Made by a program: the position numbers and the translations under genes | The notes under the pieces: generated by a model | Told to the model about the DNA's origin: nothing | The model's database searches: none | What the model saw: the letters and a program-made list of their open reading frames with translations, nothing else | Assembly (NCBI RefSeq): GCF_000717055.1 | Contig: NZ_JNXI01000001.1 | Coordinates: 310,001-374,000 of the forward strand | Length of the DNA: 64,000 bases | From: Streptomyces iakyrus | GTDB lineage: Bacteria > Actinomycetota > Actinomycetes > Streptomycetales > Streptomycetaceae | Reading direction: 5' to 3' | Shown: positions 1 through 9,016 of the stretch, one piece after another | Position numbering within the stretch: the first letter of the stretch is position 1 | How the letters are laid out: the number at the start of each line of letters is the position of its first letter

Positions 1-194
1 CCGGGCCTGCCCAGGACGGTGCCGAGGGTGGACTTCAGCGCGCTGAGCGCGGCGGGTATCGAGGAGACCGCCGCGGCCTGCCACGCCGACAGGGACACCA
101 TGTCCGTCGTGCTGGAGGCTGCCATCAGGCCCAGCAGCGACTGGAGGTAGGTGGCAATCGTGCGCTCGGCAACGTCGGCAAGGGCCTGCGGCAT
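1..194 (-). CDS. Possible internally initiated holin, in frame with the endolysin (3' partial)
   Basis: An in-frame ATG at 194-192 has AGGAG nine bases upstream. From there the reading gives MPQALADVAERTIATYLQSL and a second hydrophobic helix with WQAAAVSSIPAALSAL, the two-helix pattern of r1t-like holins. It shares the frame of the amidase, so either one fused protein or two nested products could be made. Holin identity rests on pattern only; the rest of the gene is outside the window. Confidence 0.4.
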   Translation of the reverse strand, partial: MPQALADVAERTIATYLQSLLGLMAASSTTDMVSLSAWQAAAVSSIPAALSALKSTLGTVLGRP

Positions 195-1142
195 CGTGTC
201 GTGCTCCTGGTTCGGGGTGGTGGGGGTCGGGTCGAGGGCACCGGCCTGGTGCGGGACGCGGAGGTCCGCCCAGGTCTGCGGGCCAGGAATGCCGTCGGCG
301 TCGGCACCGTGGTGGCCGCGCTTGATCTGGTAGGCCGCGTACGAGCGGCGGTGCGCGTCGTTCCACACCGGACCGGGCGGCGTGTCGTAGGAGTCGCAGC
401 CTTCGGCGATCAGCCGCTTCGCCATCGCGGCGATCACCGGGGACGAGCGCCCTTCGCGGAAGAACTGCTTGCCCGGGTACGCCGCGTACTTCGGTGTCGG
501 CTTGGGCTTCGGGTCCGGCTTCGGCTTCGGGTGGGGCTTCGGCTTGCCGCCGTCCTTGAGGTGCCGGGCGACCCGGGCGCGGAATTCGTCCATGTCGATG
601 CCGCCCGGGTCCGGCTTCCCTGGCTGCCACTCCTTGTGGCCAATGACGGAATGCTCGTTCCAGCCGTGCGCGCGGCAGATCGCCGCCGCCGCCCGCGCCA
701 TCGCGTCGAGCTGCGCCGCCGGCCACGGCTGGCTTCCTGTGTTGATGCACTCGAAGCCGTAGAAGTGCCGGTTGCCGTCGGTGTCCGCTTCGTTGTCGCG
801 CGGCAGGCTCGTCTTCTCGGCGATGACCGCGAGCATGACGTCTGTGTCCCCCATGCCTGCGTGATTGGTCCGGCCGTAGCCGACCAGGTGGATTGTCCCG
901 GACCGGTCGATGACACCATGGCAGAGGGGACCTGGAAGATCCTGGTAGCCGACGCGGCAGAGCTCCACCATGTCCTGCTCGGACGTGTACGGCCCGGTGT
1001 GATGGATCATGACGCCATTCGCGGGGCCCCAGTTGCCGTGGGTGTTCCGGTTGTGGGTGCGCCATTTGCCGTGCTCGACCACGCCGAGCCCGGCGCCCTT
1101 CAGCACGGACAGGAACCTGTCCGCGCTCAGCGGTGTAGCCAC
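1..1142 (-). CDS. Phage endolysin: N-acetylmuramoyl-L-alanine amidase, in frame with a holin-like C-terminus (3' partial)
   Basis: Zinc amidase expected to cut the MurNAc-L-Ala bond of peptidoglycan at lysis. I read it directly from the minus strand: it starts at GTG 1142-1140 behind GAAGGA and stays open to the window edge. An amidase_2/PGRP fold shows as HHTG near residue 43 and GHKEWQPGKPDPG near residue 166. A Pro-Lys repeat linker follows at about residues 196-215, then an actinophage-type peptidoglycan-binding domain ending DADGIPGPQTW. Without any stop the frame enters a segment (from residue 317) that resembles r1t-type phage holins. It is the last gene seen of the minus-strand tail cluster. 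The 3' end lies outside the window. Confidence 0.85.
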   Translation of the reverse strand, partial: MATPLSADRFLSVLKGAGLGVVEHGKWRTHNRNTHGNWGPANGVMIHHTGPYTSEQDMVELCRVGYQDLPGPLCHGVIDRSGTIHLVGYGRTNHAGMGDTDVMLAVIAEKTSLPRDNEADTDGNRHFYGFECINTGSQPWPAAQLDAMARAAAAICRAHGWNEHSVIGHKEWQPGKPDPGGIDMDEFRARVARHLKDGGKPKPHPKPKPDPKPKPTPKYAAYPGKQFFREGRSSPVIAAMAKRLIAEGCDSYDTPPGPVWNDAHRRSYAAYQIKRGHHGADADGIPGPQTWADLRVPHQAGALDPTPTTPNQEHDTMPQALADVAERTIATYLQSLLGLMAASSTTDMVSLSAWQAAAVSSIPAALSALKSTLGTVLGRP

Positions 1143-1291
1143 GCGCTTCGTCCTTCTCCCCTGCGCCGGATGGCAGTCGGCCGTGGCCGCCGCGGCGGTC
1201 CGGTCCCTCGGGAGTGCGAAGCGGGTGGAGGGTCACCCAGGGCGTCATGCTACCGGCGGCGCACCGGCCGATTGTCGGGGCGCGCAGCTGG

Positions 1292-1729
1292 TCAGGTGTC
1301 GGCGCGGTCAGTCCGGAACGACGTGCTGTCGAGGCTGATCCATGACGCGCGGACGCTGCCGCCGCCCTGCACGCGCAGCCGCACAAGGCCCCTCGGGTCG
1401 ATGCCGAGCTGGAGGCTGCGGCGTGCCGCGTCGGAGGCGACATCGACCGTGCGCGGCGCTTCCGGCCAGTACCCCTCGGGCAGCAGCGCGACCAACTGCT
1501 CGTCGGCGGCCCGGCCGCCCGCCAGTCCGATACGGCCGCAGAACTCGGTCGTATCCCAGGGATTGGCGCGGAACTGCGGCGGCTGCTCCTCGTCCGGGAC
1601 GGTGGTGTCGCCGGTCAGCGGAAGGTCGCGCCACTCCGGATACGGCGCGCGGCGGGCGCGCTCCAGGGTGACGACCCGCTGCTCCAGCTTGGCCAGTCGG
1701 CGGCCGAGGTCTGCGATCGTGTCCGGCAC
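1292..1729 (-). CDS. Small phage tail protein with N-terminal coiled coil
   Basis: 145 residues. The start GTG directly follows the stop (TAG) of the upstream tail gene, with AGGAG eight bases before it inside that gene, so the two are translationally coupled. Residues 1-30 (IADLGRRLAKLEQRVVTLER) form a heptad coiled coil suited to trimerisation. The remainder looks beta-rich, as in small tail-tip or fibre-associated proteins encoded between the tail hub and the endolysin. No family is recognised; the role comes from position. Likely a virion protein. Confidence 0.7.
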   Translation of the reverse strand: MPDTIADLGRRLAKLEQRVVTLERARRAPYPEWRDLPLTGDTTVPDEEQPPQFRANPWDTTEFCGRIGLAGGRAADEQLVALLPEGYWPEAPRTVDVASDAARRSLQLGIDPRGLVRLRVQGGGSVRASWISLDSTSFRTDRADT

Positions 1730-2839
1730 CTACTGCTCCTCTCCTTCGCCCGTCTCGTCCTCGGGCTTGTTGGTGCGCTCCAGCTTCAACGTCACGCGCT
1801 CGGCCGTCTCACCCTCGCCGGGCCGCACCGTCCAGCCGACGATCCGGCACCAGCCGTCGTACTCGGTGTGCGGCTCGAACAGGCGAATCCGTACGTCGTC
1901 CCCGATGCGCAACGCGTGGATCGGGGCCGCCGGGTGATCGATGATCTCCAGCTCGGTCAGCGAGGGGAGAACCTGGCGGGCCAGCCGTTCGCGGCGGGCC
2001 CGCTGCTTCAGCTTCGCCTCGTCCTTCTCGTTTGTCTCCAGCCGGTGCTCCAGGCGCAGGCGGCCGTTGCGCACGCCGTCCACGACGACCTTGCGCTTCT
2101 TGCCCTCGCCCGCGCCGAGCCCGATGACCCACTGGGCGTAGGAGTCGGCGTCCTTGATGACGTGCGGGGTGCCGACCACGTTGGCGCCGGTGGTGAACGT
2201 CAGGTCCTCGCGGCGTCGGCCAAGGCGCGGCGCACCGAGGATGATGCGGCGCTCGGCGCGGCGCCCGCGCCATGCCACGGTCTCCGACCACTCCAGGCCG
2301 TCATCGATCTTGGCCATCTCGTCCACGATCTCGCCGAGGTTGCGCGGGTCAGTCTTGGAGGTGGTGTACGGGTCCTTCGCGGTGCCGGTCTTCGCCTTCG
2401 ACTTCGTGTCGTCCACGACCACGCCGAGGTTGCCGTCCGGCTGCGCCTGCGCGTAGGCCCACACATCGCGGATCACTTCGCACGGGTCCGCTTCGATGTA
2501 GGGGCCGCGGCCGTCAAGGTTGCCGTGCAGATCGAAGCGGCGGTGGAGGTAGCTCGTGAACCCGGAGGCTTCGACGGGCAGGGTGTTGCCCTCCGGTTCA
2601 GCGCGCCAGAGCAGCCCGCCCCAGTCGAGGCGGGCGTTGCGCTCGACGAGGAGCACCGTGTCGCCGGCGTCGAGTGCGTCGCCAAGGGAGCGTCGGAACG
2701 CGGTCGGCAAGGTCGCCTTCAGTGAGCCGGGCCCGGATATCTCCGGGCCGTACTCGACCTCGTTTATCGGCAGGTTCCAGTGCAGAACATCGCCGGTCGC
2801 GGCCCGCGCGACGATGTAGCGGTAGTCGGCCATCGTCAC
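1730..2839 (-). CDS. Phage tail hub / ReqiPepy6 Gp37-like minor tail protein
   Basis: 369 residues. The content suggests the siphovirus ReqiPepy6 Gp37-like family of tail-associated hub proteins: an N-terminal beta domain (WNLPINEVEYGPEISGPGSL), a middle section with EIVDEMAKIDDGLEW, and a C-terminal segment with a putative VGWTVRPGEGETAERVTLKL core. Such proteins sit at the tail tip and link the distal tail ring to receptor-binding parts. The start GTG overlaps the previous stop by four bases (GTGA). It is the third gene after the tape measure, where actinophages place the hub. Confidence 0.7.
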   Translation of the reverse strand: MTMADYRYIVARAATGDVLHWNLPINEVEYGPEISGPGSLKATLPTAFRRSLGDALDAGDTVLLVERNARLDWGGLLWRAEPEGNTLPVEASGFTSYLHRRFDLHGNLDGRGPYIEADPCEVIRDVWAYAQAQPDGNLGVVVDDTKSKAKTGTAKDPYTTSKTDPRNLGEIVDEMAKIDDGLEWSETVAWRGRRAERRIILGAPRLGRRREDLTFTTGANVVGTPHVIKDADSYAQWVIGLGAGEGKKRKVVVDGVRNGRLRLEHRLETNEKDEAKLKQRARRERLARQVLPSLTELEIIDHPAAPIHALRIGDDVRIRLFEPHTEYDGWCRIVGWTVRPGEGETAERVTLKLERTNKPEDETGEGEEQ

Positions 2840-3762
2840 GCAGGCCCTTCCGTGAACGCGACGTCGAGCGTAACCGTCGTGCCCTTGGCCACGCTCAAGT
2901 CACCGTCGCCGTACTTGTCGTTCTGGTTGATCTCGACGGCCAGGTGCTGGCGGGTGCCCCGGTAGGCGGGCGGCACAGCGAGGGTGTCGGCCAAGGTCAC
3001 GGAGGAGCGGCGGGTGGTGGTGCCGTCGTCGTCCACGACGGTCGGCTTCGCGGCGCGCTCTCCGAGCCGGGTGCGCAGCTCGACGTACACGGAGCCCGCC
3101 TCGGCACGCAGGCCGGACAGAGTGACGACGATGGCGGCCTCCGTCGCCCAGGCGGGGATGTCCACGTCCCAGGCAGCTTTCTTGGGCCAGGCCGCCCACT
3201 GGCCGTGCTTGCCGGGCACCTTCTCCGTGGTCTCGGGGTGCGCGGTGCGCAGCGTGCGCTCGGTGCGCGGGTTGGCCAGCCGCCGCAGATCGGTGATCAT
3301 CTCGGCGGTGATCGTCGCAGTGTTCCGGGGGATGGTGAGGCGGGCCAGCGGGATCGCCGTCATCTCCCTCAGCGCGGCGGTGTCCTGCGAGCCGATGTTC
3401 TGGATGAGGTGGAAGTAGCCGATCTCCTGGCGGCGCGGGTCGCGGTCGCCTTCGAACTCCGGGTCCTCGATGCGCAGCACGAGTAGGTCGGCGCGGGCGA
3501 CCGGCCCAGTCGGCGGCACGTCGACCACGGTGTCGCCGATGTTGGACTGGGTGTAGGCCCCTTGCCACGGCCGGGCGCCGTGGATGAGAGCGGAGCCGTC
3601 ACCGATGCGGACACCGGGGCCCGGGGTCTCCAGGGGACGGACCTTCAGGTCCTCCCCGCCCGCGACACCCTGCCGGCCTCGGGCCAGGTCGCGGATCATC
3701 AGGCGCATCGCGCGGGCGGAGTGGTCGGCCCCGCGCACCATCATCGGGGGTTGCAGCGTCAC
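2836..3762 (-). CDS. Phage minor tail / baseplate-type protein
   Basis: 308 residues, in the tail operon between the distal tail protein and the hub gene. The N-terminal half has a run of turns and short strands (VRIGDGSALIHGARPWQGAY) seen in actinophage minor tail proteins. The C-terminal half (about 200-305) resembles a beta-sandwich with ATEAAIVVTLSGLRAEAGSVYVELRTRL, compatible with carbohydrate or receptor binding. No catalytic motif is seen. Coupled to the next gene by a four-base overlap. Structural role is inferred from position and composition. Confidence 0.65.
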   Translation of the reverse strand: MTLQPPMMVRGADHSARAMRLMIRDLARGRQGVAGGEDLKVRPLETPGPGVRIGDGSALIHGARPWQGAYTQSNIGDTVVDVPPTGPVARADLLVLRIEDPEFEGDRDPRRQEIGYFHLIQNIGSQDTAALREMTAIPLARLTIPRNTATITAEMITDLRRLANPRTERTLRTAHPETTEKVPGKHGQWAAWPKKAAWDVDIPAWATEAAIVVTLSGLRAEAGSVYVELRTRLGERAAKPTVVDDDGTTTRRSSVTLADTLAVPPAYRGTRQHLAVEINQNDKYGDGDLSVAKGTTVTLDVAFTEGPA

Positions 3763-3775
3763 GAGTGCTCTCCGT

Positions 3776-4717
3776 TCACAAGGTGGTGTACGCCGACCGC
3801 CACGCCACCTCGAGGCGCGCGGTACCGGACGGGTCGGTCGCGCTCCACGCGATCTCGGACCGTCCGGGCGGGAGGGTGAACAGGTCGAGCCGGGAAGCGG
3901 GGCTGAGGTCGTTCGCGACGTTGACAGTGCCGTTGCGCAGGGCCCAGCAGGTGCCGGGCCGGGTCTCCATCTCCACCCACTCGCCCTCGCGCAGGGACAG
4001 GCCGAGTTCGAGGACGCGGCGGGTGGCGGTGTTCCAGATCCGCGGGTTGGTGACCGGGCCGTGTACGCGCAGGCTTGGGTGCGTGGGCACGTCGCCGTGG
4101 TTGATGACCCATCCGGGCCTCTCGTCGGCTGGGTGATGCTTCGACTCGGGCGGGCGGCGGCAGTCGGCGGGGCGGCCCATCGCCTCGTCGACGGTGCGGG
4201 CCGCTTGGTCGAGGCCGAGCGTCAGCGTCGAAAGCTCGTCGTTGTACCAGCGCGGGTCGTCCAGGCCGACGAACTCAATGTCCAGGGGGATCCAGCCGTG
4301 CACGGCGTTGGCCGTGCTTGTCGCTTCCATGCGGCGAAGTCGCCCGTACATGCGGCGGGTGGTGTGCCCTGGCCACCGTCCGCGCAGAATGTGGCGGCCA
4401 TCGGGGCTGGTGCGGGCGTCGGGGGTGTCCAGGGCCCGCTCCAGCCGGGCGAGGATGTCGGCGGCCTTCACCGGGTCGCCGGGGGTCTTGATGCCGGCCT
4501 CGAAGCGCAGGGAGCGCGGGCCGTAGAAGTCCCGGCCCGGGGTGGTGCCGTCGCTGTTGGCGTTGTCGGCGTCCTGCGGCCGGGTGGCGGGCGATCCGAG
4601 CCCTTCGACGTTGCCGACCGGGACGTAGGTGCCGGTGCCGAGGACGACGCCGCCGATCTCGTACTGCCACGGGGCCAGTTCGGGGCGGCTGTGCTTGTTC
4701 GGTGCTGTGGTCATCAC
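3776..4717 (-). CDS. Distal tail protein (Dit-like)
   Basis: 313 residues immediately downstream of the tape measure and overlapping it by four bases, the canonical position for the distal tail protein that caps the tube. The N-terminal part carries WQYEIGGVVLGTGTYVPVGNVEG and DFYGPRSLRFEAGI, resembling the first strands of siphovirus tail-component proteins. The C-terminal half has a galectin/Dit-type tail (RIWNTATRRVLELGLSL ... EIAWSATDPSGTARLEVAWR). A gap of 13 bases separates it from the next gene. Family assignment is by synteny plus these strands. Confidence 0.75.
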   Translation of the reverse strand: MMTTAPNKHSRPELAPWQYEIGGVVLGTGTYVPVGNVEGLGSPATRPQDADNANSDGTTPGRDFYGPRSLRFEAGIKTPGDPVKAADILARLERALDTPDARTSPDGRHILRGRWPGHTTRRMYGRLRRMEATSTANAVHGWIPLDIEFVGLDDPRWYNDELSTLTLGLDQAARTVDEAMGRPADCRRPPESKHHPADERPGWVINHGDVPTHPSLRVHGPVTNPRIWNTATRRVLELGLSLREGEWVEMETRPGTCWALRNGTVNVANDLSPASRLDLFTLPPGRSEIAWSATDPSGTARLEVAWRSAYTTL

Positions 4718-7700
4718 ACTCTCCCGCCCCGCTGCGCGTTGCGCAGGGTGCGCATCATCTCGTTGCCGATCTGCTCAGGGGTGGCGGCGCTGTCGGTGAC
4801 GCTGATGGGCATGGAGCCGATCAGCGGCTGCTGCTCGCGCACGACGACGACCTGGACCCGGCCGCCGGCGCGGGCGTCGACCACGCGGGTGCGGGCGCGG
4901 TCGCTGCTGGTGCGGATGTCGAAGGAGCGCACGACACCGGCGATGGCCTCGACACTGCGCGCCTGTTTGAAGGAGCTGGCGAGCATCGGCGTGTAGTCAC
5001 GGCTACGGGTGCCGCGGACGCCGCCGTTGGCGTACCACTCGACCTGGCCGCCGAAGCGGTCAACGACTTCCTCCACGATCGCCTTGCTGCGCTCGCGCTT
5101 GGAGTCGGCCAAAGGCACGTATGCCTCCCCACCGGTCTCCCGCTCACCCCAGATGCGGTAGCTGCCGGCCGGGGCGATCTGTGCCACGTGCCGCTCGCGG
5201 CGCCCTGCGCCGGTGAGCCCGCCGTCGGCGAAGTAGTCAACCACCGCGCCGTCGGCATGCCGCTTGGCGGCGCGGGCCTGTGCCTCGGCCTGCTTCTCGA
5301 TGGCGTCCGCGATGTTGGCGTTCTGCTCGGCGAGCTGGCTGAAGATCGAGACGTGCCGGGTGGTGACCGTCACCTCCTTGCCGCGCAAGGCGTTGATGCG
5401 CTGCTGGATGGCGTCCGCGGCCTTGCGCGGGCCGCTGGTCGGCACGATGACCTTGACATTCTTCGACCCGGGCACCTTCTCGATCCGGAAGCCGAGCGCC
5501 TGCAACTGCTTGCGCGCCTCAGCCGTCGGCGCCTGCACGACGACGTACTTCGCGCCCGGCGTCGCGCGGATCTTGGCTTGGACGGCCTCCAGGCTCTTGA
5601 TCGCCGCGGCGGTCGGCGCGGAGACGGTGACCTTCTTGCTGCTCGGAGTGCGGCCGAGCTTGTCGATCAGGGTGTCCAGGTTCTTCTTCGCCGCCGAAGT
5701 CGGCGCCGTGATCTTGATCTGGCGGGTGCCCGGCACGGTCTTCACGGTGAACCCGAGGTCGCGCAGCTTCTTCTGTGCGCCGTCGCTGAGGGAGTCGACC
5801 TTGATCGTCCGCTGCTTCGGCAGACGGTGGAACTCGGCCTGGACGGCGATCAGGTTCGCCAGGGTGGAGTCCATGCCCTTGGTCTGAAGCAGCAGCGACA
5901 CCTTCGACGGCAGCAGGCCGAGGCTGTCCGCGACGCCTTCGGCCTGGGCCTTGGTCAGGCCGTAGCCCTGGGCGGCCTTGATCGCCTCCGCGCGGGCGCG
6001 GCTCATCTGCTCGCGTGCCTTCGCGAGCGCCGCGGGCAGCGTCTCGCCGTTGCGTTTGGCCAGGTCGAACGTCGCCACCGAGGCGTCGGCCGCCGCGTCG
6101 GACAGGGCGGTGAGCTGGGTGTAGAGCTGTTGGCCGTTGCGCGTGGTGGTGTTGAGGGTCTTGTCCTCGTTGACGAGCAGCTTGCCGCCGTAGCCCTGCC
6201 CGCGGTTGACGTTCCTGCTTCCCTCCTGCAGATCGAGGACGGCGCTGTTCACCTTGGCCTTGGCAGCCTGGAGGGAGATCTGTCCGCCCGACAGCAGGTC
6301 GAGGGCCGACTTCAGCGAGCGGGTGCGGGTGTCGGCGTCCGCGGTCTCGTCGGCGAGGCCACCGACGGCCGCCTTGAGCCGGTCGTAGGCGGAGGTGCCG
6401 TCCCCGGCGCCCTTCGTGGCGTTGGCGAGTTCCTTGGCGTTTTTGATGGACTCGGCCATCTCGCCCTTGACGCTGCCGAGGGCATCAGCGGCGTCCTTGT
6501 ACCGCTGGCCGACGTCGGTGTAGTCGAGGACCGTGGCTTTGTCGGCTGCCAGGTCCTTGTACTCGCGGTGGGCGTTAGCGGTGGCCATGAGCTGCTTCTG
6601 CAACGCCTCCAGCGACGTGCCCTGCCCGAGGTAGGCGTCCGTCAGGGTTGCCAGCGGAACGCCCGCTTCATCCAGGACCTTGGTGAGCTGGCCCTGGCTG
6701 GTCTTGGTATCCAGCAGGACCTGGGCCGCCTGCTGGCGGACGTTGCTGTCGATCTGTCCGCCGGACTCGCGCAGCGCGGAGGTGAGCGAGGAAATGCGCT
6801 GCTGGTGTTCAGCCGCGGCCTGCGCGGCCTTTTGCTGGCGTGCCGCGAGTAGCCCAAGGCCGACCGACACGCCCGCCATAACGACACCGAACGGGCCGCC
6901 GAGGGCGTTGGTCACGCCGCCGAGCGCAGAGCGAAGCCCCGATCCGGCCGCCCGGCCGATCCCGTTGAGCGTGCCGGTGAAGGTAACTCCGGCGCCGTTC
7001 GCGCTGCGGAACGCGGCCGTCATGTTGCCGAGGAACCCGATGCGGGCTTGGACCGCTGCCCAGGCGGCGCCGTACCGGGAGAGGGCGACGCCGGATGCGG
7101 CGGCCAAGGACTGCTGCACGCGTATCTCGTCGTTGAACGCCCGGATACCGGAGCGGACCGGACCGCTGACAGTGGTGGCCAGATTCGTCAGGGCCGGCTG
7201 GGCGCGGCGGAACAGCAGCATGGCCAGGGCGGCTGACTGAATGGGGGCCGGGAGGGCGCCGAACGCCGTGACGAGGCCACCAACGACGTGACCGACCGGC
7301 ACGAGCACGAGGGACAGTCCTGAGACCGCGTCCATGGCCGCGTTGGCGACGGTCGCGACGATGTCGAGCGTGCCGGCCGCCGCTCCGCCCTCCTGGCCCA
7401 GGCCCGCGACGGCCTTCAGGAGCGGCTCGGCGCCATCGGCGGCGTTGGACAGGACATCGCCGAGGGTGCTTCCCGCGTTGATCAGCAGATTGAGACCGGT
7501 GGCCAGGGAGTGTTCGCCGATCTCCTTGAGCGGGCCGACCAGCTCTCGGGCCTCATCGATGAGCCCGCCCAGTCCGGCCTCGGTCCTCGCCTTCAGGTCC
7601 GGCCCGTACAGCGTGGCGAGGTCGCGGCCGTAGCTGAGGGCCGTGGTCAGGTACGGCGTGGCCCCGGCCATCCCGCGGGTGAGCAGCCGGGTCACCCACT

Positions 7701-8982
7701 CCAGGCCGGGCGCCATCCCCTCGTACAGGGCGATGCCCGTCTGCCGGGCCTGCGTGCGCAACTGCGTCATCGCACCGGTCAGACCCTGGCCTCGAGAAGC
7801 GGTGATGGACGCCGCGGCTCCGGTCTGCCGTACGGCCATCGACAGGGCGTCGAAGCTCTCGGTTCCCTGGTGGGCGAGCGCCACGGCGCCACTGAGCGCG
7901 GGCTTGCCGAACGCACGGGTCACCCCGGCCGCGAAATCCTTCTGCGACATGGTGCGTTCGGCCTTCGACAGCCCGTCGATCACCGTACGCAGGCCCCGGA
8001 AACGCCCCTGCGCGTCGAATGCTTCGATCCCCAGGTCCTTCAGGGCACCCCGCATCTGGGGTGTGGGCGCCGCGAGGTTGGCGAAGATCCCGCGCAAGCT
8101 CGTGCCGGCAGTCTGGCCGAGGATGCCGCTCTTGCCGAGCATGCCGACTGCGGCGGCGGTGTCCTGGAGGCTGACGCCCAGGGCGTGCGCGACCGGGCCC
8201 GCGTACCGCATCGAGTAGTAGATGTCGGTGATGGACCCGGAGGCGCTGTTGGCCGTGGCGGCGAGGGTATCGGACGCCTTGGCCGCCTGATCAGCACCGA
8301 GACCGTACTGATCCATGATGTCGCCCAAGTACTTGGCCGACGTGGCGGCGTTGACGTCGGCCGCCGCGGCGAGCTGGAGGGAGGCGCGCACGGCGTCGAT
8401 CGACTGATCCGCGCGGAAACCCGCCTTGCTCAGCTCGACCATGCCCTCGGCGGCGTCCGCCGAGGTCGTGGTGGGCAGGGTGAGGTCGTTGCCGAGTTCC
8501 TGGGCGACGACGGCCGCCCTCTTCATCTGTGCGGCGGTCGCGCCGGTCACCGCACGGAAGAGGTTCATCTGCCGCTGGTAGCGGTTGCCCTCTTCGATGA
8601 TCTGCCCGGTGCCGAGGACGAGGGCGCCGCCGGCGAGCATGTTCGTGGCGGACAGGCCGCGCCGCCCGGCCCCGGCGGTGGCCCGCTGGAGCCGGGACAT
8701 CGACCGTGCGCCGTCGTCCCCGGCCGTGCGCAGGGCCGTGCGGGCTGCGGCGGCCCGGGCGGTGATCCGGTTCAGTTCGCCGACGGCCGCGCGGGAGGAA
8801 CGATTCAGCGCGGCGAACTGCGAAGCGAGCCGGGCCCCGTTGGCGTCCAGCCGTGCCAGGGACCGGTTCGCGGCCTCGGTCCGCTCCCCCAGGGTCCGCA
8901 TCTGTGCGGAGGCAGCACGGGTTCCCGCGATCAGGTCGCGGACCTCGGCGCGCATCGCGACCGTGAGGGTGAACCCGGCCAC
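4714..8982 (-). CDS. Phage tail tape measure protein
   Basis: 1,422 residues. It sets tail length and is carried inside the tube; at about 1.5 angstrom per residue it would specify a tail near 210 nm. The N-terminus is long-helical (RTLGERTEAANRSLARLD). Residues about 130-420 match the tail-tape-measure core (LTLPTTTSADAAEGMVELSK, LGKSGILGQTAGTSLRGIF). Hydrophobic segments lie in the middle. Near residues 1070-1200 there are four imperfect units with the core APT/VPT following a PG..K.V.V strand. A non-contractile siphovirus is implied by the preceding G/GT pair and the following Dit-like gene. Confidence 0.95.
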   Translation of the reverse strand: MAGFTLTVAMRAEVRDLIAGTRAASAQMRTLGERTEAANRSLARLDANGARLASQFAALNRSSRAAVGELNRITARAAAARTALRTAGDDGARSMSRLQRATAGAGRRGLSATNMLAGGALVLGTGQIIEEGNRYQRQMNLFRAVTGATAAQMKRAAVVAQELGNDLTLPTTTSADAAEGMVELSKAGFRADQSIDAVRASLQLAAAADVNAATSAKYLGDIMDQYGLGADQAAKASDTLAATANSASGSITDIYYSMRYAGPVAHALGVSLQDTAAAVGMLGKSGILGQTAGTSLRGIFANLAAPTPQMRGALKDLGIEAFDAQGRFRGLRTVIDGLSKAERTMSQKDFAAGVTRAFGKPALSGAVALAHQGTESFDALSMAVRQTGAAASITASRGQGLTGAMTQLRTQARQTGIALYEGMAPGLEWVTRLLTRGMAGATPYLTTALSYGRDLATLYGPDLKARTEAGLGGLIDEARELVGPLKEIGEHSLATGLNLLINAGSTLGDVLSNAADGAEPLLKAVAGLGQEGGAAAGTLDIVATVANAAMDAVSGLSLVLVPVGHVVGGLVTAFGALPAPIQSAALAMLLFRRAQPALTNLATTVSGPVRSGIRAFNDEIRVQQSLAAASGVALSRYGAAWAAVQARIGFLGNMTAAFRSANGAGVTFTGTLNGIGRAAGSGLRSALGGVTNALGGPFGVVMAGVSVGLGLLAARQQKAAQAAAEHQQRISSLTSALRESGGQIDSNVRQQAAQVLLDTKTSQGQLTKVLDEAGVPLATLTDAYLGQGTSLEALQKQLMATANAHREYKDLAADKATVLDYTDVGQRYKDAADALGSVKGEMAESIKNAKELANATKGAGDGTSAYDRLKAAVGGLADETADADTRTRSLKSALDLLSGGQISLQAAKAKVNSAVLDLQEGSRNVNRGQGYGGKLLVNEDKTLNTTTRNGQQLYTQLTALSDAAADASVATFDLAKRNGETLPAALAKAREQMSRARAEAIKAAQGYGLTKAQAEGVADSLGLLPSKVSLLLQTKGMDSTLANLIAVQAEFHRLPKQRTIKVDSLSDGAQKKLRDLGFTVKTVPGTRQIKITAPTSAAKKNLDTLIDKLGRTPSSKKVTVSAPTAAAIKSLEAVQAKIRATPGAKYVVVQAPTAEARKQLQALGFRIEKVPGSKNVKVIVPTSGPRKAADAIQQRINALRGKEVTVTTRHVSIFSQLAEQNANIADAIEKQAEAQARAAKRHADGAVVDYFADGGLTGAGRRERHVAQIAPAGSYRIWGERETGGEAYVPLADSKRERSKAIVEEVVDRFGGQVEWYANGGVRGTRSRDYTPMLASSFKQARSVEAIAGVVRSFDIRTSSDRARTRVVDARAGGRVQVVVVREQQPLIGSMPISVTDSAATPEQIGNEMMRTLRNAQRGGRV

Positions 8983-9016
8983 CGCGGGCGGCCTCCTTAC
9001 ATGGTGGGGGGGTGGA

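Noticed and set aside
201..1937. Long plus-strand open frame opposite the endolysin and tail genes
   Set aside because: It is Arg/Val-rich, matches no family and is explained by GC-rich codon bias on the minus strand, where well-formed phage genes are read.
4702..6852. 716-codon plus-strand open frame opposite the tape measure
   Set aside because: Antisense shadow; no motif, no ribosome site, and the minus strand encodes an unmistakable tape measure protein.
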